A program made the position numbers and the translations under genes. The notes beneath the pieces are model-generated. The model worked only from the letters and a program-made list of their open reading frames with translations, did not search any database and was not told the DNA's origin. Positions 47,392 through 59,002 of a DNA stretch of 64,000 nucleotides are shown here, in pieces (the stretch's first letter is position 1; each line of letters begins with the position of its first letter). The DNA lies in contig NC_039360.1 of NCBI RefSeq assembly GCF_003573695.1, positions 58,881,830 through 58,945,829 of the forward strand. Reading direction: 5' to 3'. The DNA comes from Papaver somniferum (taxonomy: Eukaryota > Streptophyta > Magnoliopsida > Ranunculales > Papaveraceae).

Positions 47392-48060
47392 CTAATCTTT
47401 CCGTCGACGATAAATGACTCTCCCTTCTACGTCTCGATCGGTCGTGAAGTTTGTCCCTAGAGTTGAGACTTGATCATTATGGCGTTTAGTCGGTGTAGTA
47501 GGTGACTTGATCATTTTAGCAGCTGAGGATGACGGATCGTTATCAGCCTTCTCGATAGTCTTCCAGCTTGGAAGTGGAGTACTACGAATCCTGCTTGGAG
47601 GTTCCGGGACGCCTTTTTGAGATTCAAGGAACTCAGTATCATAGACGGGAGCATAAGGAGATGATGAATCCGGAATGCAAACGATCTTGTTGTCGAGCAG
47701 GGCCTTCATGCATTGATGGTATGTTGAAGGAACCACCTTGTTATCATGGAGCCATGGGCGTCCCAGTATTATATGGTAGTCAGGTTCTTGCTCGATCACA
47801 TGAAACTTTGCTTTCGATCGAATCGGCCCCACCCTCAAATATATGTATGCATATCCATATGTATGGCTTTGACTTCCTTCAAATCCTGTCATTAGGATGA
47901 GATAGCGAACGATTTTACCTTGTGGGAACCTGGCCATCCTGAGAGTCTTCATAGTGACAATGTTGGTAGAAGCACCGGTGTCAACAAGAGCTCTTCTAAA
48001 TTCGGTGCCTTTGATGAAACCAGTGACATGCAATGCTCGGTTGTGTCCTTCATCCGTCAT
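47392..48060 (-). pseudogene. Element A aspartic protease and linker
   Basis: 222 open codons from an ATG at 48060 that overlaps the TGA of the upstream frame (ATGA). The active-site motif is ALVDTGASTNIVTMKTL (about residues 24-40) and the second conserved segment is YHIILGRPWLHDNKVVPS. The C-terminal half is a Pro/Ser-rich linker to RT. The protein would cut the polyprotein. The domain itself is undamaged. Confidence 0.87.
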
Positions 48061-48563
48061 GCGATCTTCTTCTCCAAAAAGATGTTGTCGATCGAATGCC
48101 CAGGCACTAGGGATACCTCTTCAATTGATGGTGGTTGTGGCGTTATTTGCACGCTGGATGATATCTGGTTGAGTGCTGAAAATGTGTCTGTGCGCTGATC
48201 CCTGGAGAAGTGTAGGAGCTCGCACAGATTTTCAACCAAATATGTGACCTCTTGTTCCACCGGCTTCTCGTATGTGGTGAAACTGTTGATTTAAGGGTCA
48301 GATAACGTCTCAGTCCCCGGTGTTGAGGCTTCTGGAGCGGAGATACTGCTTAACTCAGATGTCAATCTGATGAGAAAGTCGAGGATATGGTTTATCGTCT
48401 CCTTCATCAGGTCCATGTTCCTGGTATGGACCTCTAGGATTTGAGCCAACTCTGCTAAAGTCGGGATCCCTCTGCCCTTCATGCCGCCAGGTGTAACATG
48501 AGGAATGTTGCCGTTTGAAATATTCTGATCTGAATTAATTGAATTAGTCCTAAGACCAACCAT
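48057..48563 (-). pseudogene. Element A short gag-like frame lacking a capsid domain
   Basis: From MVGLRTNS at 48563 (37 bp inside the primer site) the frame runs to a TAA near 48291 and continues unchanged to 48057, about 168 codons in all. It contains a helical stretch (LAQILEVHTRNMDLMKETI) and YLVENLCELLHFSRDQRTD. There is no capsid domain of the gag family and no CCHC knuckle, although Tat gag proteins normally have several hundred residues with both. C shows the same reduced plan. Confidence 0.7.
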
Positions 48564-48599
48564 CTTGTGAGATTGTGAGATTGCAACCGAAAGAATGAT

Positions 48600-48617
48600 C
48601 TCCCACTGTGGTCGCCA
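48600..48617 (-). other. Primer binding site of element A
   Basis: Minus strand TGGCGACCACAGTGGGAG, three bases after the end of the 5' LTR. It is nearly the same as that of C (14080). The likely primer is tRNA-Arg (3' end GTCGCCA); this is inference. Confidence 0.72.
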
Positions 48618-48620
48618 ATC

Positions 48621-51600
48621 TGTAGATGGGGAAAAACGATTTGCTGGTTTCTAAGGAATTGAGGAGACCATCGTACGGAGGAGACTCCTCGAACCAAGCG
48701 AAATGTTAGACCTCACACAGATGCACCGCTGCAAAGGGGGTGCTTTAGATTCGAGAGATCAATCTGTAGTACTCTGGACTAAATCAAGACAATGACCGTT
48801 CCAGAGTAAATTCGGTCACAAGAGAGGATGGGTTGATCTGTAGGAGGGAAGCTGAGAAATGTGTGGAATCAATGGTAATCAAAGATTGTGGGTGTGTGAA
48901 TTCCGAATACGATAAGCTCCGAGTGATTGAAATTGCTCAATTGAGAGTAGTTGCTCAATTGATGAGTTGATGAACTCGTGTTGTCGATGAGACGTGACAT
49001 TGATGATACTGATGATTCTGATGATTCAATCATGATTCAGAGACTTATTTATATTGCTGTAATCGTAGACACCATGATCCCATGAAGTGTGACAGTTGAT
49101 GGAATCAAGGAGTGGGGAAGTGGAGATCGTGTTTGAAACCAGTTGCTCAACGTGTGGAGACTTGGTCGATTTTCCACCCACTACCTCGTGAATTCCTTCA
49201 ACTGATTGCACGACTTGCTCACATTCCATCGTGTGTTTGAACACACGTGCCGTAGACCGCCAGACCAAAACCCTAAGTGATATCCCCCCAAGTGACACGA
49301 TTGACGTCTCGTGGTTTGTTAGTCAATTGATGACTTCGTGGTTTGATGGGACGATGAGTCCATGTAGTGGTTGAGTTGAACATGATGTTCTGAAACTCAT
49401 GAATTGAACATGTCATGAGACAGAGGTATAGTTCTTACGATGGAATGAGCAAGTATTGCTCATTCGATGGATCATTGAATATTGATTGTTGAACCAATAT
49501 TGAGCGAATATTCCTCATCTAAGCAAGTGTTGCTCATGTGATGAATTATTGAATATTTGATCGTCTGAGCATGTGTTGCTCATCTGATGGATTATTGGCA
49601 GCGTACCAAAAATATTAATTAGAATACTGGTCGTTGAACCGAGCATAATTAATAAAATTAACGACCATGAGGTCGTTGTAAAATTATTAAGGTTAGAATC
49701 TAGAATGATGATCCTTGGATTCAGAAACCCTAATTTGATCAATTCATGATCAATTCATGGTTCGTCAGAATTTCAACCATGGGAGGAAGGAGGGAGCGAC
49801 TACATGGGACCGTGGATCAACCATATAGTGTCCATATGCTCACGTGAGCAAATACGAAGAACTCCTGAAGAGTTGACGATTTTTTGGTGGAAGAATGATT
49901 AAATGCTGGCTTAATCATTTATTCAAAAATGCTCGTCTGAGCCTTAGGTGAGAAAACCTAATTAATTATGACGAGGCGAGGGACCGACCATGAAGTCATG
50001 AAACCGGGCATGGGTTGTCCCGTGACTGCCTGACGATCACTTCATGAAAATCCAAAGAGTTTGGGAGAGTTTTGGACCTAATACGAGCAATTGTGCAAAT
50101 TAGGTCAAAACTTGTGAAAATTGATGGGACCGGCTTCCGTGAGCCAAAGAGCCAATCTTGGTCGGTCAAGATAGCATGCTCGTGTCCCCAAGGCGTCTGC
50201 GTCTCAGTCCTGAGAATTTTGATATTTTCTGGCATGCAATTGAGCATCCATTCGAGAAAATATGTCAAAATTAGGATTTCGACGAAACTGAGGAAAACAC
50301 CATGAGATGATGAAAATAATTATAAAATAAGGAATGAGGAGGCGTGGGACCGCCATGGTCAAGGCATGGTCGGCCGGTCGTGACCACGGTCATGTGGTGC
50401 CTTTTCCTTAATTTTATAATATTTTGATGATTTTATGAAAAATTCATGAATTTTTAGAAGTTTGATGAATTTAGGGAGTTTCCATGAATTTTAAGGAGTT
50501 TTCATGAGTTCAAGGAAGCAAAAAATATTAAAATAATAAAAACAAGGGCGTGTGGGACCGTGGAAGGCATGGCCGGCCGGCTAAGGCCCGGTCCCACGAG
50601 TTTCCCTATTTTTTTAATATTTTTAAGTATTTTGATGATTTGAGGGAATTTTTCCTAATTTGAGAGAAATACCATGAAATCAAGGAATTTGATGAATTCA
50701 GGGAAAACTAATCATAATAAAATAATAAAACAAAGGGGCGTGTGGGACCGGCTAGGGCATGGCCGGCCGACAAAGGCCCGGTCCCACAAGTTTTCATAAT
50801 TTATTTTATTTTATCATTATTTGATGATTTGTGCAAAAATACCATGAAATCAAGGAGTTTTTTCATGAAATTAGAGAAATTATAATAATAATAATAAAAT
50901 AATAAGGAACCGTGGGGTGTGGGGCCGGTCGGGACCAAGGCATGGCCGGTTGGCCAATGGTCACGCCCCACACTCCTTTCCTTAATTTTATATTATTTTT
51001 ATGGATTTATGGAAGTACCATGAAACCGAGGAGTTTCCTAGAGACGAAGGAAATTTGATAAAATGAGAGAATTTTCATCAAATCATGAAAAGTAATAAAA
51101 ATGCATTAAAAATATAAAACTGGCGTGGGATTGACCACGACACGGTCGGTTGGTCGTGTGTCCGTGCTCCTAGCACCCTGGTCAATATTTTTAATTATTT
51201 ATTATTTTCTTCTCTATTTTGCATAGGTTCATCGTTTCGTTGTATTTTTGAAATACTCGTTCGTGCGGTGACTGTTAGTGTATTGTCGTTGGATACACCT
51301 TCACCATTGGAATCGGGGCTTACTTAGAGGTAGCTCAGACGCCCGGTTGTTGATTATTTATTACTAATTGTGGAATCCAGTGGAGAATAATTCACAAAAT
51401 TGAGTAATAAAATGTTTATTATTAATTCATAGGATCAGCTGAGGATTCGACTACGAATTCAGAATAATAAAGTAAGCATTACCATTCCATGGGATCGTAG
51501 ATTCGACCATAGAATCAGAGTAATTAAGATTTATCTATTGCCATTTATGAGACCAATTGTGGATTCGATCATGAAATCGGAGTAATGAGATAATATAGTT

Positions 51601-52120
51601 ATTGCTATTATATGAGATCAAGTCGTGGATTCGATCATAGAATCAGAACAATTGTTATTGCCATTCCAGGGGACCAGTCGTGGATTCGACCATGGAATAA
51701 GAGCAATTGTAATTAGGAATAATTAACTTTGTGGCTCTACACTAGCAGAGCAAGCTGTCTAGGAGCATTAATTATCCCGATATGAGCTTGTCGGTAAGTC
51801 ATATCCTTTATATAGTCAGGGTAAACCCGTTGTTTGTTCCTGAAGACGTTATCACTCTATACTAGCAGAGCAAGCTGTCTAGGAGCCGTCCATCACGTGA
51901 TGCTATATAGAAATAATCACTGAAAGTATTCAGTATTCATGAGATATGTCGTTGTCCAGTCGTGAGACTACATATCCACATGTACTCTGAGATAAGGTAC
52001 TCTCCGTTGAGAATTCGATGAGAGACCCATGTCTCGATACTCACGTCTGATTGCTGAATCAGAGCTTCGTATAATTATGAGTTTACGAATTTAGCCTTTG
52101 TCGAAAATCCACCATCTACA
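48621..52120 (-). repeat. Element A 5' LTR
   Basis: 3500 bp, TGTAGATGGGG to CCACCATCTACA on plus, colinear with 36510-39988. TATA box on minus at 49046-49053. It contains the same three internal repeat arrays as the other LTR. Confidence 0.9.
50335..51190. repeat. GGCCGGCC modules in the A 5' LTR
   Basis: Second copy of the array described at 38190-39060. The copies differ by scattered changes, for example GGCCGACA versus GGCCGGCC near 50763. Confidence 0.7.
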
Positions 52121-52125
52121 CATCC

Positions 52126-52640
52126 TCAAGACGTTTTTTCTCGAGCGAGAAAAGCGTTTTCTCTGGCATCAAAACTTGTTTGCTGAGAGTTAATCTTGCT
52201 TCAGATTCTGCAAGTTTCTCTTCCAATAAAAAGTACTTTTGATAAAGATTATCACACTTCATACGTAGGTTTTCCTCAGAATCCTTGAGGATCGATTCGT
52301 TAGAACGATTCGAAACATAAACACCTGCGTAACATCTTCTCAATTTCTTGTTTGTACGACAGAGATTAGTCAAAAAAAGGTGTGACATGAGAAGTTGTCA
52401 TCTTTTTCTTTTCCAATGAAGTCAAAAGCTTAACATACTCTGAGACCTCCTCATCAACATCTCTATCAATATCTGAATCACCTTCATCAGAAAGTTTATC
52501 CAACTGTTCTTCTAGGAGTGTTTCCCAGACTTCAACAGATTCTACATTAATAGAATGTTTAAATACTGACTTAAATGTGACAGTTCTCTTAGGTGAATCC
52601 AAGCTTTGAAAATCATTGGTAATTTATGAACTGGTACGTT
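52126..52640 (-). pseudogene. S1 Sirevirus gag N-terminal part
   Basis: Minus frames give DSPKRTVTFKSVFKHS and DEEVSEYVKLLTSLEKKKM. After a frameshift near 52370 come NLYQKYFLLEEKLAESEARL and KRLEDV, a coiled-coil stretch typical of Sirevirus gag. It continues after element A in 36504-35697. The first in-frame ATG after the primer site is unclear because of an early shift. Confidence 0.7.
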
Positions 52641-52714
52641 ATTAGAGATAAACTCGTCCATAATAATCAGATTGCTACAAAAATAGACTTATGAGGTATT
52701 AAACGCGTTTGCCT

Positions 52715-52728
52715 GCTCTGATACTAAT
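52715..52728 (-). other. Primer binding site of S1
   Basis: Minus strand TAGTATCAGAGC just after the LTR end is the usual copia site TGGTATCAGAGC (initiator tRNA-Met) with one change. Confidence 0.7.
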
Positions 52729-53873
52729 TGAAAATGCGGGGGTCTAACAATCACACCCAACAATTCGTTTGGCAATTTGAGAGGAATTACTCCAATACAC
52801 TTTCTAGAGAATCAGCTAGATAGTCAGACTCAATCTAGTAAAGTATATCAAAAAGTTTAATATCTCTAACTCTTAATTCAATCCGCAATCAAAAAATATA
52901 AATCTGCGAGCCCGATTGAATATAAAAGGAGTTACTTGAACGGTACCAAAGACCAATGTTCAAGCGTCAATCAATTTAAATCAACAACCAAAGGTTGGAT
53001 ATTCTAATTTTGATCTTAACGCACAACCTGTGATATTTCAATTATATAACAAAACATAATGCGGAAAAGAAATAACACAGACACCATAATTTTGTTAACG
53101 AGGAAACCGCAAATGCAGAAAAACCCCGGGACCTAGTCCAGATTGAACACCACATTGTATTAATCTGCTACAGACACTAGCCTACCACCAATTAACTTCG
53201 GACTGGACTGTAGTTGAACCCTAATCAATCTCACACTGATTCAAGGTACAGTGGCGCTCCTTACGTCTATGATCCCAGCAAGATACTACACACTTGATTC
53301 CCTTAGCTGATCTCGCCCACAACTAAGAGTTGTTACGACCCAAAGTCGAAGACTTGATAGAAAAATCTGTCTCACACAGAAAAGTCTATAGGATTGAATA
53401 AATCTGTCTCCCACAGAAATACCCAAGAGTTTTTGTTCCGTCTTTTGATAAATCAAGGTGAAAAGGAACCAATTGATAAACTGGTCTTATATTCCCGAAG
53501 AACGGCCTAGTATTATCAATCACCTCACAATAATCTTAATCGACTAGCGAAACAAGATATTGTGGAATCACAAACAATGAGATGAAGATGTTTGTGACCA
53601 CTTTTTTATCTTGCCTATCAGAGATATAAATCTCAAGCCAATTTTACAATTGCACTCAATCATGATAGAAACATCAAGATTAGATCACGCAACTACAAAG
53701 AGAATAGTTGGGTCTGGCTTCACAATCCCAATGAAGTCTTCAAGTCGTTAACCTACAGGGTCTCGAGAAGAAACCTAAAGTTAAAGGAGAATTGACTCTA
53801 TCAATACAACTAGTATCACAGAGGAGGTATGGGGATTAGATTTCCCAGTTGCTAGAGTTCTCCTTTATATAGT

Positions 53874-53881
53874 TTTCAAAT
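53874..53881 (-). promoter_or_regulatory. TATA box of the S1 LTR
   Basis: Minus strand TATATAAA in ACTATATAAAGGAGAAC. The S2 counterpart (ACTATATAAGGGG) is at 55881-55889. Confidence 0.6.
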
Positions 53882-54324
53882 CGGGGTTTGCAATCCAAGT
53901 TACATTGGTAACAAAGCATTCAATATTCACCGTCAGATGAAAAACCTGATTCAACCAAGCTAATATCTTTCAATCGTCAGATCGAACTTAGCTTGTTACA
54001 CATAAATGAAATGTACCCTCATTTAGGTTTAAGTAACCGTACCCAAACGTGTACACCATGTTGGTTCACAAATAGTTAACCGAGGTTAGCCATATGTTTA
54101 CTCTCATATTAACCTTATTCATCTTAACCATAACTAGTTCAAATGACTTCAAATGAAACTAGTTAATGAGTTGTTCAATTGCATAGAAGACACAATCGAA
54201 ACAAAATCGGTTTGATTCACTTGAATCAATCATGAACGTTATAGCCACCGTTTGCAAAGATTGCATTCCTTAAGATTTAAATGTTTAAGTTCATGAACAA
54301 ATTGATTTGATAAAATAACCAGCT

Positions 54325-54630
54325 TAAGTATGCGTACGGCTATGCGTACTTAAGCAGACGGATTTTGAGTTTGTTAAGTTTCCAAACTCAGCAGAAATTT
54401 TCGGTTTGAAAACTTCCGCCAGTATGCGTAGGGGTACGCATACTTAAGGTGACTAGTTTAGGAGTTTGTAATTCCCAAACCCAGCAGATATTTTCGGTTC
54501 GAAAACTTCCCCAATATGCGTACGGGTACGCATACTTAAGGTGAGTTTAGGAGTTTGTAATTCCCAAACCCAGCAGATATTTTCGGTTCGAAAACTTCTA
54601 TCAGTATGCGTACGCGTACACATACTTATC
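54325..54630. repeat. Palindromic tandem repeat in the S1 LTR (GTATGCGTAC type)
   Basis: Four units of about 90-110 bp alternate a near-palindrome (AAGTATGCGTACGG...TACGCATACTTAAG) with CCCAGCAGATATTTTCGGTT plus GAAAACTTC. The last two full units are almost identical. Confidence 0.8.
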
Positions 54631-54729
54631 TTGTCTCCTTCACCAATTTGGTATACACACATATGCATACACTTGGCTCCCGGATTATGGATTTATACAC
54701 TAATGTGTGAACACACTATATATGCTTAT

Positions 54730-57142
54730 TGAAAAAGCGATCTTCTAACAACACCACCCAATATTTCGTTTAGCAATCTGTATAGACTAACTCCGAAACA
54801 CTTTATAGAGAATCAACTAGACAGTCAAACTCAATCTCGATAAAAGTATCTCAAAGAGTTAATATCTCTCTGTTGTTTTGATTTACTCAAGCTAATAGAA
54901 ATCAGCGAGTCCTAATCAAACACAAGGAATAACTTGGACGGTACCAAAGACCAATGTCCAAGGATCAATCAATGACAATCAAATAACCAAAGGTTGGATT
55001 ATACCAATTGATGATCTACATGCACAACCTGTATTATTTCAATTATAAAGATAAACAATATAATGCGGAAACTGAAATTACACAGACACCAGAAATTTTG
55101 TTAACGAGGAAACCGCAAATGCAGAAAAACCCCAGGACCTAGTCCATATTGAATACACACTGTATTAAGCCGCTACAGACACTAGCCTACTCCAAGCTAA
55201 CTTCAGACTGGACTATAGTTGAACCCCAATCAGTCTCCCACTGATCCAAGGTACAGTTGTACTCCCTACGCCTATGATCCCAGCAGAATACTGCGCACTT
55301 GATTCCCTTAGGTGATCTCACCCACAACTAAGAGTTGCTACGACCCAAAATCGCAGGCTTTAACAATAAACAAATCTGTCCCACACAGACAAGTCTATCA
55401 AAGGATCAATCTGTCTCCCGCAGAAAAACCCTAAAGTTTTTGTTCCGTCTTTTGATAATAATCAAGGTGAACAGGAACCAATTGATAATACGGTCTTATA
55501 TTCCCCGAAGAACAGCCTAGATTAATCAATCACCTCGCAACAATCTTAATCGTATGGTAGCGAAACAAGATGTCGTGGAATCACAAACAATGAGACGAAT
55601 ATGTTTGTGATTACTTTTTATATCTTGCCTATCGGAGAAATCAAACAATCTCTAGCCAATCAATATGATTGTACTATTACGATAGAAGATGCAAGATCAG
55701 ATCACACAACTATGATAAAAGTAGTATCGGTCTGGCTTCACAAGCCCAATGAAGTCTTCAAGTCGTTAACCTGGTTTTAGAAGAAGAAAACCAAAGGTTA
55801 AAGGAGAACCGACTCTAGCACGCAAACTAGTAGCACACGTAAGGTGTGGGGATTAGTTTTGCAGAGTTGCTAGATGTCCCCTTATATAGTCTTTCAAATC
55901 AGGGTTTTGCCTTAGTTACAAAGCAATCAATATCCACCGTTATATGAAAACGTGAATTAGATTCAAGATAATATTTCTCAACCGTTAGATCGAAAACTTA
56001 GCTTGTCATACACAAATGACTGTACGCTTCTAGGTTTGTTATCCGCACCCAAACGTGTACATTGTTGGTTCAACAATAGTTTACCAAAAAGGTTAACCAT
56101 AAGAGCATTTCATACCAACCATGTTCTTCTTCACCATAACTAGTTCAAATGACTCAAATGAACTAGTTAAGAGAGTTGTTAAATTGCAAGGAAATCTTAT
56201 GTAACTACACAAGACACAATTGAAGCAAAGATGATTTGATTCACAAGAATCGGTTCATGAACTTTAATAGCCACGGTTTGCAAAAGCATTCCTTAGTCTT
56301 TTAAGATTAAGTTCAGAGATCATCTTTAGATATATAAACTTCTCAAGTTCGCAAACTAGGTTCGCGGACTTAACACACCGGACAAAGTTTACAAACTCCA
56401 GCAGAAATTCTCGGGTTTGAGAACTTTGCCGGTTCGCAGACTGGGTTCGCGGACTTGGCTCAGCAAGTAGTTTGTCAACTCCAGCAGAAATTCTCGGGTT
56501 TGAGAACTTTGGCAGTTCGCGGACTGAGTTCGTGGACTTGGCACTTGCCATACTTCCGGTTCTCTTGATCAACAAAGTTCGAGAACTTAAGTTCAAGGAA
56601 TACATTAGTTATGTAATCTAAACTCTCATTCCAATCATTGAAAGATTCTTAGAGGACGTTATATAGTTGTTACACCATTTCTCGTCAAAGCAATTTTCAA
56701 AGTGATTAAAACATTCATGACTTTCGTCACTAGGTAAAGATAAACTTGGTCGAAGCGAAAAGCTTACCAACACATATTTCGAGATACAGATAGGCGAGGT
56801 ATACTCGGCTCGAAATACCAAATGTGTATAATCTAGTCTATATATATAACATACGACTTTTGTCTCAAAGAGTAGGAGATAGAATAGACAGACTTTTGAG
56901 TGACAGATAATTTCAAGTCTCCACATACCTTTTTGTCGAGAAGTTCCACCGGTTCCTTGAGTAGTCCTTCTACTTGTATGATGAATCGTCATGAAGTCCT
57001 CAAGCTCAACAACACTTACTATCCTAGTCCGAGACTTAGCTATAAGAGACTAGAAATCAAGACTTATAGTTTTGATCACTAACATTGAAAAACATGCTTG
57101 AGATAGCAACGCATGCGAGTTTGACCGAGCAGTGCTCTAACA
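54730..57142 (-). repeat. S2 Sirevirus 3' LTR, complete
   Basis: 2413 bp. On minus it starts TGTTAGAGCACTGCTCGG next to a polypurine tract and ends TCTTTTTCA-like (plus start TGAAAAAGCGATC). The target site on this side is CTTAT (54725-54729). It is homologous to 52729-54729 over the R/U5 part. S2 runs left to right on minus from beyond the window edge. Confidence 0.82.
56345..56545. repeat. Tandem repeat in the S2 LTR (GTTCGCGGACTT type)
   Basis: Three units repeat GGTTCGC(A/G)GACTT, a spacer, then CTCCAGCAGAAATTCTCGGG and TTTGAGAACTTTG. The array sits at the same LTR position as the S1 array and keeps its CAGCAGA(A/T)ATTYTCGG half, but the palindromic half is replaced. Confidence 0.75.
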
Positions 57143-57496
57143 ATCTCCCCCTTTGTCAATTTTAGTGACAAAACTATCAATATATATGGAATACAAAAAA
57201 AGATAATGAAACTTTAGTAGCTCCTATTCCACATGTCTAATCTTCAACATTCCTCGAAATCTTCGTCACTTCCAAGTACTCCAATGATCCCAAAGGTTGT
57301 AAGTTTAGCACCATCGTTGTTGAAAATCCGTAGCTATAACAATGAGAAAGCATCGGTCTCGATCATTGTTATACAATGGTATAGTATTATTACACAATAT
57401 CAAAGCTCAATTGTATCACAACTTCAACAATAATACTATGGTGATATGTATCACTCCCCCTTAGTCAATACTCCATCTCACATGAAAACCACTCTC
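57143..57496 (-). mobile_element. S2 Sirevirus 3' internal end with polypurine tract
   Basis: Minus strand ATTGACAAAGGGGGAGAT abuts the LTR start TGTTAGAGC; AAGGGGGAGATTGTTA is the classic Sirevirus tract. The rest, up to the CACTA insertion, is noncoding; a second AAGGGGGAG-type tract on minus lies near 57455. Confidence 0.8.
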
Positions 57497-57790
57497 CACT
57501 ACACCAAATTTAACGTTTAGCAACAGCTTAAACCTGTTGCTGACTGGTCTTGCAACAGAGTTGCGAAACACCCCGTCGCAGTTTTTCGCAACAGCTCTTG
57601 CTCTGTTGCTAATTTCTATCAGCAACGGCACTCTTAACAGATACAAGCTGTTGCGATACAGAAAGATGATGTTGCTAATTTTCGAGTTATTCCGGGAAAT
57701 TTTTTATCAGAACATGATATAGTTGTTCTGGTTCAGATTTAGCAACACGCTTCAGCCGTTGCTAAATTTTAGCAACAACCAAAAAATAGG
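57497..57790. repeat. CACTA left terminal and subterminal repeats
   Basis: The terminal CACTACACCAAATTT is followed by at least eight TTGCTAA, AGCAACA or TTGCGA words in both orientations. These are the presumed transposase binding sites. Confidence 0.75.
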
Positions 57791-58199
57791 TCAAGTTTTC
57801 GTTGACCTAGTCAACATCGTTTTCCCAATTCCCTGCAAAACCCTGATTCATCCTATATCCAGTATTTTGATCGGATAATTCTCATACTCTAGTTCCCATA
57901 CATCTAAAAATTTAAACAAGAAAAGATGCAGCATTACGAAAGGGAACCAAAGACATGTTACATCAACATGTTTTGAAATTCTCAGCATTTACATGTTCCA
58001 CATGCTCCATGTTACAGGTTTAAACATCAAAGACATTCCATACAGAAAGGGAACCAAAGACAATAAAGCAGGGATGGGTGTGAGTTGCATTAAGAAATCA
58101 GGTGTAAAATGTACTAAAAAAGAGCACAACTGAAAGAATTCAGAGGTGCAACTATGTTTGTTACATACAATACTTGGATAAATCAAAAAAATTGCTTAC

Positions 58200-58297
58200 A
58201 GTTCAGGATGGATTTTCTCTGATGGAACAATATGAACTTGCAACAAGTACTCAAATAGAAGATAATTACGCATACAGTCTGCGATAATCTTCGCCAC
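58200..58297 (-). pseudogene. Captured exon resembling a NIFK-like nucleolar RNA-binding protein
   Basis: 98 bp with a CAG acceptor on the right and a CT/GTAAGC donor on the left. It encodes IADCMRNYLLFEYLLQVHIV and PSEKIHPEL, wording I associate with the segment after the RRM of the plant homologue of MKI67 FHA-interacting phosphoprotein (ribosome biogenesis). It is a single exon without start or stop. The identification is from memory of the motif NYLLFEHLLQVH. Confidence 0.5.
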
Positions 58298-58749
58298 CTG
58301 CATTTGGCAACAATTACATTCAGTTACAACAACACAAACTTGAAGTTACTTCACAACAATCAAATTTAGAAACCTACATAAAGTTGAAGCTTGTTCTACG
58401 GTGCCATTTTCCTTGGCAAGCTTCAATGTGAGAAGGAAGAAATATATAGATAGGACAGTGTTGATACAAAAAATCTAGGAGTACCAGCAGTAATAGGATT
58501 ACCTAAATCCATTTGCTTCTTATCTAATTCAATATCTGCTTGGGACCTAATTTTTGTATCAGCTTGAGCTGAAACATCTCATTGATCTCAAAAATGAAGC
58601 CAAACCCAAACCTCACCGACACTGGAAAATGTAGTATGCAGTAATAAGCGATTAATAGAGACATTAGGCCTGATCGCTCGCAGTTAGAGTCCTTCTTTGC
58701 ATTGGCCAAATATCTAATTATAATATAGAGACGGGATTTAGCAAATTAC

Positions 58750-59002
58750 CAAAAGTCCATCGAGCTTGAACAAGAGCAATTTCAGGATTATGATAAAGGA
58801 AAGGGATAGTTCTCCATAAGTAATCAGGTTCAGGTTGGAAATCAGCATCAAAGATGGCAACATAATCACAATGCATAACGTAACTACGTTTCATTCCTTC
58901 TTTAAGTACACCGGATTTATAGCCAAGTCGATTGTCTCTGATTTCATATATGATGTTAATTCCTTTGCTTTGCCATCTTTTACATTCTAGCTTAACCAAA
59001 AC
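58750..59002 (-). pseudogene. Captured exon of a cellulose synthase-like A (mannan synthase) gene
   Basis: A 253-bp exon between acceptor GTGCAG/GTTTTGG and donor TTTTG/GTAATT. It encodes [35 protein letters not shown] and [20 protein letters not shown], then ALVQARW. The DAD motif belongs to the GT2 catalytic site of CSLA glucomannan 4-beta-mannosyltransferases. Those Golgi membrane enzymes have about 530 residues; only about 84 are here. The frame is intact within the exon. Confidence 0.85.

Larger units (their letters stand above)
36510..52120 (-). mobile_element. Element A: Tat/Ogre-type Ty3/gypsy retrotransposon without gag capsid, with antisense genes
   Basis: It has two 3.5-kb LTRs with TGTA(G/T)ATGG and CCATCTACA ends and CATCC on both sides (36505-36509, 52121-52125). 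On minus the order is primer site 48600, short gag-like frame, protease, RT, RNase H, archaeal-type RNase H, integrase and polypurine tract. Two genes on plus occupy 40291-43462, between integrase and the 3' LTR. Pol has several in-frame stops and one frameshift, though the last 786 codons are open. It is inserted in S1 gag. The LTRs differ only at scattered sites, so the insertion is younger than S1. Confidence 0.9.
52729..54729 (-). repeat. S1 Sirevirus 5' LTR, 3' portion
   Basis: On plus it starts TGAAAATGCGGGGGTCTAAC and runs to 54729, where S2 is inserted, so the U3 start is beyond S2. It shares GTTAACGAGGAAACCGCAAA, the AGACACTAGCCTAC block and GTTCCGTCTTTTGATAA with the S2 LTR. The minus-strand TATA box (ACTATATAAAGG) is at 53874-53881. 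These conserved blocks are the part I associate with poppy repeats. Confidence 0.8.
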
